A DNA stretch of 64,000 bases from Gemmatimonas sp. (lineage in GTDB: Bacteria > Gemmatimonadota > Gemmatimonadetes > Gemmatimonadales > Gemmatimonadaceae). Below, in pieces: positions 48,078-57,422 of the stretch. The stretch spans positions 1 through 64,000 of the forward strand of contig PNKL01000002.1 in the NCBI GenBank assembly GCA_013822425.1, read 5' to 3'. Each line of letters starts with the position of its first letter. Positions within the stretch are counted from its first letter, which is position 1. A model generated the notes under the pieces. It did no database searches. It was not told the DNA's origin and saw nothing but the letters and a program-made list of their open reading frames with translations. A program made the translations under genes and the position numbers.

Positions 48078-50174
48078 CTACGACGCCAGCCGCCGCACGA
48101 GCGTGAGGATCGTATACACGGCCACCGGCTCGTCCGTCTGGTTGCGCACCTCGACGTCCCACGCCACCACGCCCTGCGGGATGCCGTCGGGCGGCGTCTC
48201 CTTGGCGGTCTTCTGCTTGCACGTGAGCCGAGCGTGGATGGCGTCGCCGGGATACACCGGCTTCACAAAGCGCAGGCCCTCGAGCCCGTAGTTCGCAAGC
48301 ACGGGCCCCGGCGCGGGATCCACGAACAGCCCGGCGGACGCGCTCAGCACGAAGTAGCCGTGCGCCACCTTCCGCTCGAACACGCCCTGCCGCGCCATCG
48401 CGTCGCTCTGGTGGGCGTAGAAATGGTCGCCCGACAGCTCCGAGAAGCGGTCCACGTCCTCGTCGGTGATGGTGCGCGACGGCGTGTGATACGTCTCGCC
48501 GATCGCCAGTTCCTCGAAGTGCTTGCGGAACGGATGCACGGCATCGCCCGTGGTCGCGGCGCCGGGCATGTACTCGCGCACCACGTGGGAAAGCGTCGTG
48601 GGCGAGCCCTGCAATGCCGTGCGCTGCATGAAGTGCAGCACGCCGCGCGCGCCGCCCATCTCCTCGCCGCCGCCGGCGCGGCCGGGACCGCCGTGCACGA
48701 GGTGCGGCAGCGGCGAGCCGTGTCCGGTGCTCTCCTTGGCCGTATGCCGGTTGGCGAGCAGCAGGCGCCCGTGGTGCGCGGCGGTGCCGAGCGCCACCGT
48801 GCGCGCGACGGCGTCATCGGCGGTGAAGACGGAACCGACCAGCGAGCCGCGCCCACGCTTGGCGAGCGCGATCGCCTCGTCCACGCTCGTATACGGCATG
48901 AGCGTGTTCACGGGTCCGAATGCCTCCACGTCGTGCGGCGCCGTGCGATTGAACGGGTCACGCGACGCGAAAAGCAGGATCGGATAGAACGCGCCGCGCG
49001 CGGCGTCGGCGCCGGTGACGTCGGGCAAGCCCACCTCGCCGTACACGAGTTCCGTGTCGCGCCCGATCGCATCCACCGCGCGCTGCACCTCGCCCACCTG
49101 CGCCTGGCCCGCGAGCGGACCCATGCGCACGCCCTCCACCGCCGGGTCGCCAATGACGACGCCGCCGAGCCGCGCCGCGAGCGCAGCGCCCACCTCTTCC
49201 ATCAGGTTGGCCGGGACGAGCGTGCGGCGGATCGCCGTGCATTTCTGGCCCGCCTTCGCCGTCATCTCGTTCGTCACCTCGCGGATGAACAACGCAAACT
49301 CCTCGGTCCCAGGCGTCGCATCGGGCCCGAGCATCGAGAAGTTCAGCGAATCGGCCTCGGCGTTGAAACGCACGTTCTGCTGCATGATCGCCGGCCGCTG
49401 GCGCAGCAGGAGCGCCGTGCTGGCGCTCCCGGTGAACGCCACCGCGCACTGCTCGTCCAGGTGATCGAGCAGGTCGCCCGCGCTGCCGCAGATGAGCTGC
49501 ACGCTCCCGGCCGGGAGGATGCCGCTCTCGATGATCCCGGCGAAGACCGCCTCCGTGAGGAAACTCGTCACCGTCGCCGGCTTCACGATGGCGGGAACGC
49601 CGGCGAGCAGTGTCGGCGCCAGCTTCTCGAGCATCCCCCAGACGGGGAAGTTGAAGGCGTTGATGTGCACCGCCACGCCCTCGAGCGGCACACAGATATG
49701 CCGCCCCACGAACGTGCCGCCTTTCGACAGCGCCTCGGTGGGGCCCTCCACGTGGAACGGCTCGTCGGGGAACTCACGGCGCCCGCGCGATGCGTACGCG
49801 AACAGCGTACCGATACCGCCCTCGATGTCCACCCAGCCGTCGCGCCGCGTGGCGCCGGTGGCGGCCGACACGGCGTAGTAGCCCTCGACGCGCGCCATCA
49901 GGAACTGCGCCAACGCCTTGAGCATGCGGGCGCGCTGATGAAAAGTCATCGCGCGCAGGGCAGGGCCGCCCACGGTACGCGCATGCTGCACCATTGCGCC
50001 AAAGTCGAGGCCGCCGCTCCCCGCCTCGGCGATCATCGCGCCCGTCACCGCATGGTGCAGCGGCGTGCCGGTGCCCGCGCCGCGCACCCATTCACCGGCG
50101 GCGTAGTTGAACAGCGCGCGCGGGGCGCGGCCGGTGGGGTCAAGTGGAGTCGGGAACAGCTGGGTCGTGCTCAT
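48078..50174 (-). CDS. paaZ: Bifunctional oxepin-CoA hydrolase / 3-oxo-5,6-dehydrosuberyl-CoA semialdehyde dehydrogenase
   Basis: 698 residues from ATG 50174 (GAGAGG upstream). The N-terminal aldehyde dehydrogenase domain (about 1-520) has NAFNFPVWGMLEKLAP and the catalytic Cys in GQKCTAIRR. The C-terminal MaoC-like hydratase (about 545-698) carries DHFYAHQSD and KVAHGYFVLS. PaaZ opens the oxepin ring and oxidises the resulting aldehyde in aerobic phenylacetate breakdown. Last gene of the paaG-H-J-Y-Z block, 17 bases after paaY. Confidence 0.95.
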   Translation of the reverse strand: MSTTQLFPTPLDPTGRAPRALFNYAAGEWVRGAGTGTPLHHAVTGAMIAEAGSGGLDFGAMVQHARTVGGPALRAMTFHQRARMLKALAQFLMARVEGYYAVSAATGATRRDGWVDIEGGIGTLFAYASRGRREFPDEPFHVEGPTEALSKGGTFVGRHICVPLEGVAVHINAFNFPVWGMLEKLAPTLLAGVPAIVKPATVTSFLTEAVFAGIIESGILPAGSVQLICGSAGDLLDHLDEQCAVAFTGSASTALLLRQRPAIMQQNVRFNAEADSLNFSMLGPDATPGTEEFALFIREVTNEMTAKAGQKCTAIRRTLVPANLMEEVGAALAARLGGVVIGDPAVEGVRMGPLAGQAQVGEVQRAVDAIGRDTELVYGEVGLPDVTGADAARGAFYPILLFASRDPFNRTAPHDVEAFGPVNTLMPYTSVDEAIALAKRGRGSLVGSVFTADDAVARTVALGTAAHHGRLLLANRHTAKESTGHGSPLPHLVHGGPGRAGGGEEMGGARGVLHFMQRTALQGSPTTLSHVVREYMPGAATTGDAVHPFRKHFEELAIGETYHTPSRTITDEDVDRFSELSGDHFYAHQSDAMARQGVFERKVAHGYFVLSASAGLFVDPAPGPVLANYGLEGLRFVKPVYPGDAIHARLTCKQKTAKETPPDGIPQGVVAWDVEVRNQTDEPVAVYTILTLVRRLAS

Positions 50175-50191
50175 CCGGTGGACCTCTCTCG

Positions 50192-50794
50192 TCAGTCGCG
50201 CCGCGTTTCGTTCCACGTCTGATAGGTCGCCGCCTGCGCCGCGCGATCGGCGGGCACCTCACGCAGCGGCTCGCACGGCTCGCCGGCCGCGCGCCACCGA
50301 GCCGGCAGCGTCTGGTACAGCGCGGTGCCCGCGCTCTTCCACGCGAGCATCTCGTCGGTCACTCGCTTCACGATCTTTGCCGGGTTGCCCACCACCAGCG
50401 ACCGCGGCGGCACCTGCATGTCGCTCGGCACAAAGCACAACGCGCCGATGATGCTCTCGTCGCCGATCTCGGCGCGGTCCATCACCACGGCATTCATGCC
50501 GACGAGCACGTTGCGCCCGATGTGCGCCCCGTGCACCACCGCGCCGTGGCCGATGTGCGCCGCTTCCTCGAGCCGCACCACCACGCCCGGGAACATGTGG
50601 ATCACGCACCCCTCCTGCACGTTGCAGCCGTCGCCAATCTCGATGCCGCCCCAGTCGCCGCGGATCACGGCGCTCGGGCCCACATAGACATCGCGCCCGA
50701 TCACCACGTTGCCTACCACCGTGGCGTTGGGATGCACGAACGCTGTCTCGTGCACCACGGGGACGAAGCCCTCGAACGCATAGAAGTTCGCCAT
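50192..50794 (-). CDS. paaY: PaaY, gamma-carbonic-anhydrase-like hexapeptide thioesterase
   Basis: 200 residues from ATG 50794. Left-handed beta-helix hexapeptide repeats run from about residue 20 (VVGNVVIGRDVYVGPSAVIRGD), with metal-binding His in HMFPG, HIGHG and H of VVHGAHIG. PaaY hydrolyses dead-end or inhibitory CoA thioesters formed during phenylacetate catabolism (family knowledge). It sits between paaJ (2-base gap) and paaZ, which supports the assignment over other gamma-CA homologues. Confidence 0.9.
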   Translation of the reverse strand: MANFYAFEGFVPVVHETAFVHPNATVVGNVVIGRDVYVGPSAVIRGDWGGIEIGDGCNVQEGCVIHMFPGVVVRLEEAAHIGHGAVVHGAHIGRNVLVGMNAVVMDRAEIGDESIIGALCFVPSDMQVPPRSLVVGNPAKIVKRVTDEMLAWKSAGTALYQTLPARWRAAGEPCEPLREVPADRAAQAATYQTWNETRRD

Positions 50795-50796
50795 CG

Positions 50797-52008
50797 CTAC
50801 ACGCGCTCGAGCACGGCGGCCATCCCCTGGCCGACGCCCACGCACATCGTCACGAGCGCGTAGCGCCCGCCCGTGCGCTGCAACTGCCGCGCGGCGGTGA
50901 TGGCCAGCCGCGCTCCCGACATGCCGAGCGGATGTCCCAGCGCGATCGCGCCACCGTTGGGATTCACGCGCGCATCATTGTCGGCCACGCCCAGCGCGCG
51001 CAGCGACGCCAGCACCTGTGCGGCGAATGCCTCGTTGAGTTCGATCACGTCCATCTGCGCGATGGTGAGCCCGGCCTTGGCGAGCGCCGCCTGCGACGAC
51101 GGCACGGGTCCCATGCCCATGGTGCGGGGTTCGACGCCGGCGGTGGCCGTGGCGACGATGCGGGCGAGCGGCGTGAGGCCGTGCCGGCGCGCGCCGGCTT
51201 CGGAGCAGACAAAGGTCGCGGCGGCGCCGTCATTGAGGCCGGACGAATTGCCGGCCGTCACCGAGCCCTTGCCGTCCGTGCGGAACGCCGGCTTCAGGCG
51301 GGCCAGCCCCTCGGCGGTCGAATCGTCACGAATGAACTCGTCATGCGCCACCAGCCGCGGCTCGCCCTTCTTCTGCGGAATGGAGACCGCGACGATCTCC
51401 TCCGCCAGCCGCCCCGCGTCGCGCGCCGCCGCGGCCTTCCGCTGCGACCGGAGCGCGAACGTGTCCTGATCGGCGCGACTGATACCGTGCGCCTCGGCCA
51501 CGTGCTCCGCCGTCTGCCCCATCGAGTCGATCCCGTAGCGCTCCTTCATGACCGGATTCACGAAGCGCCACCCGAGCGACGTGTCGTACAGCTCCATGTC
51601 GCGCGCGAACGGCTTGCTCGCCTTCGACAGGACGTACGGCGCGCGCGTCATGCTCTCCACGCCGCCGGCCACGTACACCTCGCCGTCGCCCACGGCCACG
51701 CCGCGGGCGGCGCTTGCGATCGCGCTGAGCCCAGAGGCGCAGAGGCGGTTGACCGTCTCGCCGGGCACGCTCACCGGCAATCCGGCGAGCAGCGACGCCA
51801 TGCGGGCGACGTTGCGATTGTCCTCGCCCGCCTGGTTCGCACAGCCGAGGATCACGTCGGTGAGGTCATCGGGATCGAGGGCGGCATGCCGCCGCAGCAG
51901 TTCGCGGATGGCGTGCGCGGCGAGGTCGTCGGTGCGTACCTCGCTCAGCGCGCCGCCCAAGTTGCCGATCGGCGTGCGAATCCCGCCGGCGATGAAAGCG
52001 TGGGTCAT
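50797..52008 (-). CDS. paaJ: 3-oxoadipyl-CoA / 3-oxo-5,6-dehydrosuberyl-CoA thiolase
   Basis: 403 residues from ATG 52008, with AGGAGG 17 bases upstream and an ATGA overlap with paaH. Thiolase residues are visible: nucleophilic Cys in NRLCASGLSAI, His in GGAIALGHPLG and the second Cys in VTMCVGVGQG. It performs the two thiolytic steps of the phenylacetate pathway, giving acetyl-CoA and finally succinyl-CoA plus acetyl-CoA. Confidence 0.93.
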   Translation of the reverse strand: MTHAFIAGGIRTPIGNLGGALSEVRTDDLAAHAIRELLRRHAALDPDDLTDVILGCANQAGEDNRNVARMASLLAGLPVSVPGETVNRLCASGLSAIASAARGVAVGDGEVYVAGGVESMTRAPYVLSKASKPFARDMELYDTSLGWRFVNPVMKERYGIDSMGQTAEHVAEAHGISRADQDTFALRSQRKAAAARDAGRLAEEIVAVSIPQKKGEPRLVAHDEFIRDDSTAEGLARLKPAFRTDGKGSVTAGNSSGLNDGAAATFVCSEAGARRHGLTPLARIVATATAGVEPRTMGMGPVPSSQAALAKAGLTIAQMDVIELNEAFAAQVLASLRALGVADNDARVNPNGGAIALGHPLGMSGARLAITAARQLQRTGGRYALVTMCVGVGQGMAAVLERV

Positions 52009-53225
52009 GACCGGAAGCTCCTCCTGTCGCGCGCCGCCTGGCGCAGCAGTGGCGATGGCCGGTACCGCTCCTCGCCGTACTCGGCGCGCAGCCCCTCGAG
52101 CGTGGCGAGCACGGCGCCGGCGCCCAGTTCGTCGCACCAGGCCAGCAGGCCCTTGGGGTAGTTCACGCCGGCAACCATCGCGGTGTCGATGGCCTCGGCG
52201 CTCGCCACGCCGAGGCGCAGTGCGTCCACGGCTTCGTTGATGAGCATGGCGCGAATGCGATCCACGATCACCGCACCGGCGGCTTCGTCACGCGTCGGCT
52301 CGGGCGCGGGGGCGCCGTCGCGATAGTCGTAATAGCCGTGCCCCGATTTGCGCCCGAAGAAGCCCGACGCCACCAGCGCCTGCTGCGTGAGCGACGGACG
52401 GTAGCGTGGTTCGAAGAAGAACGCTTCGTAGATGGAGCGCGTGACGGCGAAATTGACGTCGTTGCCGATGAAGTCCATCAGCTCGAAGGGTCCCATCCGG
52501 AATCCGCCGATGGTGCGCATTGCCCAGTCAATCGTCGCGTAGTCCGCCGTGCCTTCTTCCGCGATGCGCAGTGCCTCGCCGTAAAATGGCCGCGCGACGC
52601 GGTTCACGATGAACCCTGGTGTGTCGGAACAGCAGACGGGAGTCTTCTTCCAGGCCGCCATCAGCGCCAGGCACGCGTCACGGACGTGCGGGCTCGTCCC
52701 CGCCCACGGAACGACTTCGACGAGGGGCAATAGCGGCGGTGGGTTGAAGAAGTGCAGGCCGATGACGCGCGCCGCCGCCGGACATCCCGCGGCGATGGCG
52801 GCGACGGAGAGCGACGAGGTGTTGGTGGCGAGCACGGCGTCGTCCGCCACCGTCGCCGCAAGCCGTGCAAAGAGGTCGCGCTTGGCGGCGCGATCCTCCA
52901 CGATGGCCTCGATGACGAGCCCGCAGCGCGCGAAGGCTCCCACGTCCACCAGTGTCGTGCGCGCCTCGATCGTCGCGCGGCCGGCCGCCGGCGGCTCCAC
53001 GACGGCGATCCGGCCCAGCGTCGCGTCACGTGTCGCGGCATCGAGCTTGCCCTTCGTCACGAGACCCGCGAGCGCACCGGCGATCGTCGCGTGCGCCTCT
53101 GCCGCAGCGCTGGGCCGGGCGTCGGCGAGCACCACGGCGTGGCCCGCCGCTGCCGCCACCTGCGCGATGCCGCGCCCCATGGCGCCGGCTCCCACCACGC
53201 CAACCGTCGTCGACACGTCGAACAT
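52005..53225 (-). CDS. paaH: 3-hydroxyadipyl-CoA dehydrogenase
   Basis: 406 residues from ATG 53225; GTG 53234, which would overlap paaG, is an alternative. VVGAGAMGRGIAQVAAAAGH is the NAD-binding motif, LHFFNPPPLLPLVEVV holds the catalytic His, and two 3-hydroxyacyl-CoA dehydrogenase C-terminal domains follow (DTPGFIVNRVARPFYGEAL and YPKGLLAW). At 406 residues it has the extra C-terminal domain seen in other PaaH proteins. NAD-dependent oxidation of 3-hydroxyadipyl-CoA. Confidence 0.92.
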   Translation of the reverse strand: MFDVSTTVGVVGAGAMGRGIAQVAAAAGHAVVLADARPSAAAEAHATIAGALAGLVTKGKLDAATRDATLGRIAVVEPPAAGRATIEARTTLVDVGAFARCGLVIEAIVEDRAAKRDLFARLAATVADDAVLATNTSSLSVAAIAAGCPAAARVIGLHFFNPPPLLPLVEVVPWAGTSPHVRDACLALMAAWKKTPVCCSDTPGFIVNRVARPFYGEALRIAEEGTADYATIDWAMRTIGGFRMGPFELMDFIGNDVNFAVTRSIYEAFFFEPRYRPSLTQQALVASGFFGRKSGHGYYDYRDGAPAPEPTRDEAAGAVIVDRIRAMLINEAVDALRLGVASAEAIDTAMVAGVNYPKGLLAWCDELGAGAVLATLEGLRAEYGEERYRPSPLLRQAARDRRSFRS

Positions 53226-53230
53226 GCCGT

Positions 53231-54013
53231 TCACTTGCCCGAGAAGCGCGGGGCGCGCTTCTCCAGGAAGGCGCGCACCCCTTCGGCGTAGTCGGCCGTG
53301 CGTCCTGCCTCGCGCTGCAGTTCCTCCTCGTACGCGAGCTGTGCGTCGAGATCCACGCCGAGCGAGTGGTTGAAGGCGCGCTTGATGAGCCCGAGCGCGC
53401 GCGTCGGCTGCGTGGCGAGGTGGGCGGCCGTGGCGAACGCCGTTTCGACCAGAGTTTCCGGCGCCACGACCTGATAGACGAGGCCAAGCTCTTTCGCCTG
53501 CTCGGCGGTCAGCTTCTCCGCGAGCATCGTCATCACCGTGGCGCGGTGGAGTCCGACGAGGCGGGGCAGAATGAAGGTGCCGCCACTGTCCGGCATCACA
53601 CCGATCTTCGCGAAGGACTGCACAAAGGTCGCGTTGCTCGCGGCGAAGACGATGTCGCAGGCGAAGGCGAGGTTCGCCCCCGCGCCGGCCGCCACGCCGT
53701 TGACCGCGCAGATGACCGGTTTCTCCAGGTGGCGAATGGCGCTGACGACCGGATTCCACGTCTCGCGCACGAAATCCCCGAGGTCGGGGATGGTGCCCTC
53801 GGCCGGCATCGCCTCGGCGAGGTCCTGCCCGGCGCAGAAGCCGCGTCCGGCGCCGGTGAGCAGCACGGCGCGCACCGCGTCATCCGCCGCCGCGGCGCGC
53901 AGCGCATCCAGCACCGCGCGCGAGAGCTCGCGCGTGAAGCTGTTGAGCACGTCGGGGCGGTTCAGTGTCAGGCGGGCAACGCCGGAGTCGTGCGAAACAA
54001 CTAGGGGGGGCAT
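53231..54013 (-). CDS. paaG: Ring 1,2-epoxyphenylacetyl-CoA isomerase (enoyl-CoA hydratase family)
   Basis: 260 residues from ATG 54013. Crotonase fold with GRGFCAGQDL (oxyanion hole), GVAAGAGANLAFACDI and PDSGGTFILPRLVG; Asp in the PDSGGT segment is the residue typical of PaaG isomerases. It converts the ring epoxide to oxepin-CoA. First gene of the second paa block; a GTAGATGG-type repeat lies directly upstream of the start codon and the fused E1 gene diverges from it. Confidence 0.9.
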   Translation of the reverse strand: MPPLVVSHDSGVARLTLNRPDVLNSFTRELSRAVLDALRAAAADDAVRAVLLTGAGRGFCAGQDLAEAMPAEGTIPDLGDFVRETWNPVVSAIRHLEKPVICAVNGVAAGAGANLAFACDIVFAASNATFVQSFAKIGVMPDSGGTFILPRLVGLHRATVMTMLAEKLTAEQAKELGLVYQVVAPETLVETAFATAAHLATQPTRALGLIKRAFNHSLGVDLDAQLAYEEELQREAGRTADYAEGVRAFLEKRAPRFSGK

Positions 54014-54017
54014 TACG

Positions 54018-54055
54018 GCAGATGGTAGATGGTGGACGGTAGATGGTAGACGGAT
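54018..54055. repeat. GTAGATGGTGGACG-type repeat upstream of paaG
   Basis: Two to three decayed 14-bp units begin four bases before the paaG start codon. Related to 15001-15058. Confidence 0.75.
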
Positions 54056-54166
54056 GGGGGCGGGCTCGTCCGGGGAATCGCGACCACGCCATGCAGGCAA
54101 CCCGTACAATAATGCCGCGGCGCCGCCGCTTCCGGCCACCCGTCGCGGCCCCGATATTTCCCGCAC

Positions 54167-56263
54167 ATGGCCGCCAAATCTGCTACCACGCCCGATCCGC
54201 GGTTCGACTGGGTCCGGATCGCCCGGACGGCCCTTGCGTCCCGCACCCTCGACGACCGCGAGGAGCTGCTCAATCGCTCCAAAGCGACGACGCCGAAGGA
54301 GCATCTGGTGCAGTACCAGTTCTCGGCGAAGGGACACGAGGTGGCGCAGGTGATCCTCGGCTCGCTGCTGACCGGCACGCACGACGCCGTGGGCGCGTAC
54401 TACCGCTCGCGGCCGTTGCTCCTCTCGCTCGGGCTCAGCATCGAGGATGCGCACGCCGGCCCACTCGGGCGCTCCGGCGGCTTCAGCGACGGCCGGGACA
54501 TCGGCGTCGTCTGCAACCTCCCGCGTCCCGACGGTGGCTGCACCGTGCTGCCGATGGCCGGCGACGTCGGATCGCAGTACACCCCGGTGGCCGGCTGGGC
54601 GCAGGCCATCACGTATCATCGCGACGTACTGAAGGACGCGTCGTTCGACGGCGCCATCGGCGCGGTGCTGGGTGGCGACGCGTCGGTGGCGACCAACGGC
54701 TTCTGGTCGGCGCTGACCATGGCGACGACGCTCGCGCTGCCGATGCTCTTCTACGTCGAGGACAACGACCTCGGCATTTCGGTGCGCGGCGCGATGCAGA
54801 CCCCCGGGGCGAACATCGCGCGCAACCTGGCGTCGTTCAGCCAGCTGTTCGTCCGCGACGGCGATGGCACCGATCCGCACGAGACGGCGCGGCTGCTGGC
54901 GGAGTGCGTGGCGCATGTGCGCGCCGGTACGGGGCCCGCGCTCGTCCACCTCACCGTCCCGCGCCTCAACAGCCACTCCGGTCCCGACAACCAGAAAGGC
55001 TATCGCACCGACGCGGAAATCGCCGAGGACTTCAAGCACGATCCGCTTCCCCGACTGAAGTCATACCTGGTGCCGGCCTTGATGACGGCGCGCGCATGGG
55101 ACGAGTTGGTTCGCGAGGTGGAAGACGAGGTGCGCGCGGGCGTGGACGCCGCGCGCGCGCGACCTGCCCCCAGCGCGGCCGACGTGTCGCGCTTCGTGTA
55201 TGGCGACGAAGAAGAAGCGGTGATGGGCGGCGTGCCGGCGGCCGAGCGGGCACGACTGCGCGGCACCGACACGCCGACGCCGGGCGGTACCGTGCTGCGC
55301 TTCCAGGAGGCGATCCGCCGCACGCTCGACGTGGAGCTGGCGGCGAATCCGCGCCTGCTCGTCTTCGGCGAGGATGTGGGGCGCAAGGGCGGCGTGCACC
55401 TCGTCACCGAGGGGCTGCAGAAGAAGCACGGCCGGGCGCGCGTGTTCGACACATCGCTGTCGGAGGAGGGGATCATCGGGCGCGCGTCAGGGATGGCGAT
55501 CGCCGGCCTGATGCCCGTGGCGGAGATCCAATTCCGCAAGTACGCCGACCCCGCCGCGGAACAGCTCAACAACCTCGGCACGATGCGGTGGCGTACGCGG
55601 AACCGCTTCGCCGCGCCGGTCGTGGTGCGGATGCCCGGCGGCTTCGGCAAGGACGTGGGCGACCCGTGGCACTCGCTCAGCGACGAGGTGCGCTTTGCGC
55701 ATGCGTACGGCTGGTATGTGGCGATGCCGTCCAACGCCGCCGACGCGGTGGGCCTGCTTCGCGCCGCGATGCGCGGTGTGGATCCGGCCATCTTCTTCGA
55801 GCATCGCTCGCTGCTCATGACCTCGGACGGCAGCGCGCCGTATCCGGGCGACGACTACGTGCTGCCGTTCGGATGCGCGCGCGTGGTGCGCGAGGGCGCC
55901 GACATCACCGTGGTGACGTGGGGGGCAATGGTGCATCGGTGCACGGAGGCCGCGGAGCGCTTCGGCGATGCGGTGGAACTGATCGACCTGCGCACCGTGT
56001 CACCGTGGGACAAGGCGGCGGTGCTCGCATCCGTGGAGAAGACGGGGCGCTGCCTCGTGGTGCACGAGGACAACCTGACGGCGGGCTTTGGGGCGGAGAT
56101 CGCTGCCACGCTGGCGAGCAAGGCCTTCTGGCACCTCGACGCGCCGGTGGAACGGCTGGCGCCGGCGGATATTCCCGTCGCGTATCACACGGACCTGCTG
56201 AATGCGATCGTGCCTACGGTGGAGCGGATCGGCGAACGCATCGAGGCGCTGCTGGCGGTGTGA
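54167..56263 (+). CDS. Fused alpha/beta E1 component of a 2-oxoacid dehydrogenase (branched-chain type)
   Basis: 698 residues. The first half is the E1 alpha subunit: SRSKATTPKEHL-like start, thiamine site GGDASVATNGFWSAL...EDNDLGISV, and RLNSHSGPDNQKGYR phosphorylation-loop region. The second half (about 370-698) is the E1 beta subunit: FQEAIRRTLDVE, LVFGEDVGRKGG and MPGGFGKDVGDPWHS. Fusion of the two subunits is known in Bacteroidota and relatives. It decarboxylates 2-oxoisovalerate-like acids, but E2 and E3 are not in the window. It splits the two paa blocks and is transcribed oppositely. Confidence 0.88.
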   Translation: MAAKSATTPDPRFDWVRIARTALASRTLDDREELLNRSKATTPKEHLVQYQFSAKGHEVAQVILGSLLTGTHDAVGAYYRSRPLLLSLGLSIEDAHAGPLGRSGGFSDGRDIGVVCNLPRPDGGCTVLPMAGDVGSQYTPVAGWAQAITYHRDVLKDASFDGAIGAVLGGDASVATNGFWSALTMATTLALPMLFYVEDNDLGISVRGAMQTPGANIARNLASFSQLFVRDGDGTDPHETARLLAECVAHVRAGTGPALVHLTVPRLNSHSGPDNQKGYRTDAEIAEDFKHDPLPRLKSYLVPALMTARAWDELVREVEDEVRAGVDAARARPAPSAADVSRFVYGDEEEAVMGGVPAAERARLRGTDTPTPGGTVLRFQEAIRRTLDVELAANPRLLVFGEDVGRKGGVHLVTEGLQKKHGRARVFDTSLSEEGIIGRASGMAIAGLMPVAEIQFRKYADPAAEQLNNLGTMRWRTRNRFAAPVVVRMPGGFGKDVGDPWHSLSDEVRFAHAYGWYVAMPSNAADAVGLLRAAMRGVDPAIFFEHRSLLMTSDGSAPYPGDDYVLPFGCARVVREGADITVVTWGAMVHRCTEAAERFGDAVELIDLRTVSPWDKAAVLASVEKTGRCLVVHEDNLTAGFGAEIAATLASKAFWHLDAPVERLAPADIPVAYHTDLLNAIVPTVERIGERIEALLAV

Positions 56264-56360
56264 ACCGTCACTCGCCCGCCCGCGCCGGAGAGCGCGACGA
56301 CCGCGCCCAACGATCGCAGGCAGGCGGACACGGACGACGGGTCGCTGGCGCGGGGCGCCG

Positions 56361-56879
56361 TTACTGCTTGAGTATCTGCCCGCGGATCTCTCCGCCGGGG
56401 AATTGCGTCGTGTGGATGTTCGCGTAGGTCAGTCCGGCGAAGAGCAGCTTCCGCAGCGAATCGCCGTTGATGGTTGCCGTGATCTGGTAGGCGGTGTTCA
56501 GCCGTGCGATGCCGCGCCCCGTGCCACTGGTCTGGCCGAAGCTGAAGGTGGCGCCGGACAGTGTATTGAAGTTGATCGTCGTGCCGGCGGTGGCGGTCGG
56601 CGAAGCGGGACCGTGAATATGCCCGTTGTTGACGCCCGACGTCAGGCCGGTGAACGTCAGATCATAGATGAAGTCCTGGGTGACCGTGTCGAGCGTGGCC
56701 GTGAAGGTCCCCGAGCCCGTCGACGCGACGGCCGGCACTTCACTGGCGCCGTTGAGCGTCGCCTTGAAGGTGACGAGGTTCGACTTTGGGGCGGGAGCGG
56801 TGGTGGACTTGTTGTCGCTGCAGGCGACCGCGGCAGCAAGGGTGGTGGCGGCAACGAGAAGGACGGCACGAGCACGCAT
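56361..56879 (-). CDS. CHRD-domain lipoprotein
   Basis: 172 residues. A signal ends in the lipobox AAVAC (Cys 20). After a Thr/Ala/Pro linker, a single CHRD domain (about 36-170) is marked by TLNGASEVPAV, FTGLTSGVNNGHIHGPA and the terminal FPGGEIRGQI. The domain, first described in chordin, occurs in many secreted bacterial proteins with unknown role; the conserved HIHG may bind metal. On the same strand, 62 bases downstream of the cupredoxin gene, so the two are probably cotranscribed. Confidence 0.88.
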   Translation of the reverse strand: MRARAVLLVAATTLAAAVACSDNKSTTAPAPKSNLVTFKATLNGASEVPAVASTGSGTFTATLDTVTQDFIYDLTFTGLTSGVNNGHIHGPASPTATAGTTINFNTLSGATFSFGQTSGTGRGIARLNTAYQITATINGDSLRKLLFAGLTYANIHTTQFPGGEIRGQILKQ

Positions 56880-56941
56880 GGGGGGCCTCGGGGGGAAGGG
56901 GGACGAGGAACGATGAACGACCTGCGACCGACGCGGCGCGT

Positions 56942-57301
56942 TCAGTGCACCACGACCGTGCCGCTCATGTTGGCGTGCAGGGAACAGAGAAAGCTGTACG
57001 TTCCCTTCGCGGGAAACGTGCGTGTGACCGTGGCGTTCGACGTGACCGCGATGTCGGCCGGCGCGGATGCACCGCTGAACCGCACGTCGTGCGGCAGCGC
57101 GCTGAAGACAAACCGGAGCACCCCGCCCTGCGCGATATCAATGCGATTTGGCCGGAACGACGTTCCGGGCATCGTGACGTCCACCGAGAGTGCCGTGCTG
57201 CTTCCGCCAGAAGAGCGGGACGGCTCCGTGGGTTCGGACGCCTTGCAGCCGGCAGCGAGACAGGCGAACGCAAGCACAGCCAGCACCGGGGGGCGGGGCA
57301 T
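56942..57301 (-). CDS. Cupredoxin lipoprotein (paralogue of the one at 11773)
   Basis: 119 residues from ATG 57301 (AGAGGTG upstream). Lipobox CLAAGC (Cys 19), a Ser-rich linker to about residue 37, and type 1 copper ligands His71, Cys106, His109 and Met112 in the same C-x2-H-x2-M spacing as the paralogue. Probably an electron carrier at the membrane surface. The gene is preceded by a motif nearly identical to that of the other cupredoxin gene. It lies inside the paa region but has no known role in that pathway. Confidence 0.86.
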   Translation of the reverse strand: MPRPPVLAVLAFACLAAGCKASEPTEPSRSSGGSSTALSVDVTMPGTSFRPNRIDIAQGGVLRFVFSALPHDVRFSGASAPADIAVTSNATVTRTFPAKGTYSFLCSLHANMSGTVVVH

Positions 57302-57340
57302 GGAGACACCTCTGGAATGGAGGCCAGTCGATCTGCGATG

Positions 57341-57360
57341 CTTCAATACTAAGATACTAC
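57341..57360 (-). promoter_or_regulatory. Putative operator/promoter motif of cupredoxin gene 2
   Basis: On the minus strand GTAGTATCTTAGTATTGAAG, an 18/20 match to 11727-11746, placed 39 bases before the start codon. The AT-rich patch stands out in this GC-rich DNA. Candidate site for a shared repressor/activator or an alternative promoter. Confidence 0.55.
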
Positions 57361-57422
57361 GGCTGTGGCGTCCACGTCACAAGGGGCCGTCCCGCGGCTG
57401 TCCCGCGGCGCCGCACCGGGCG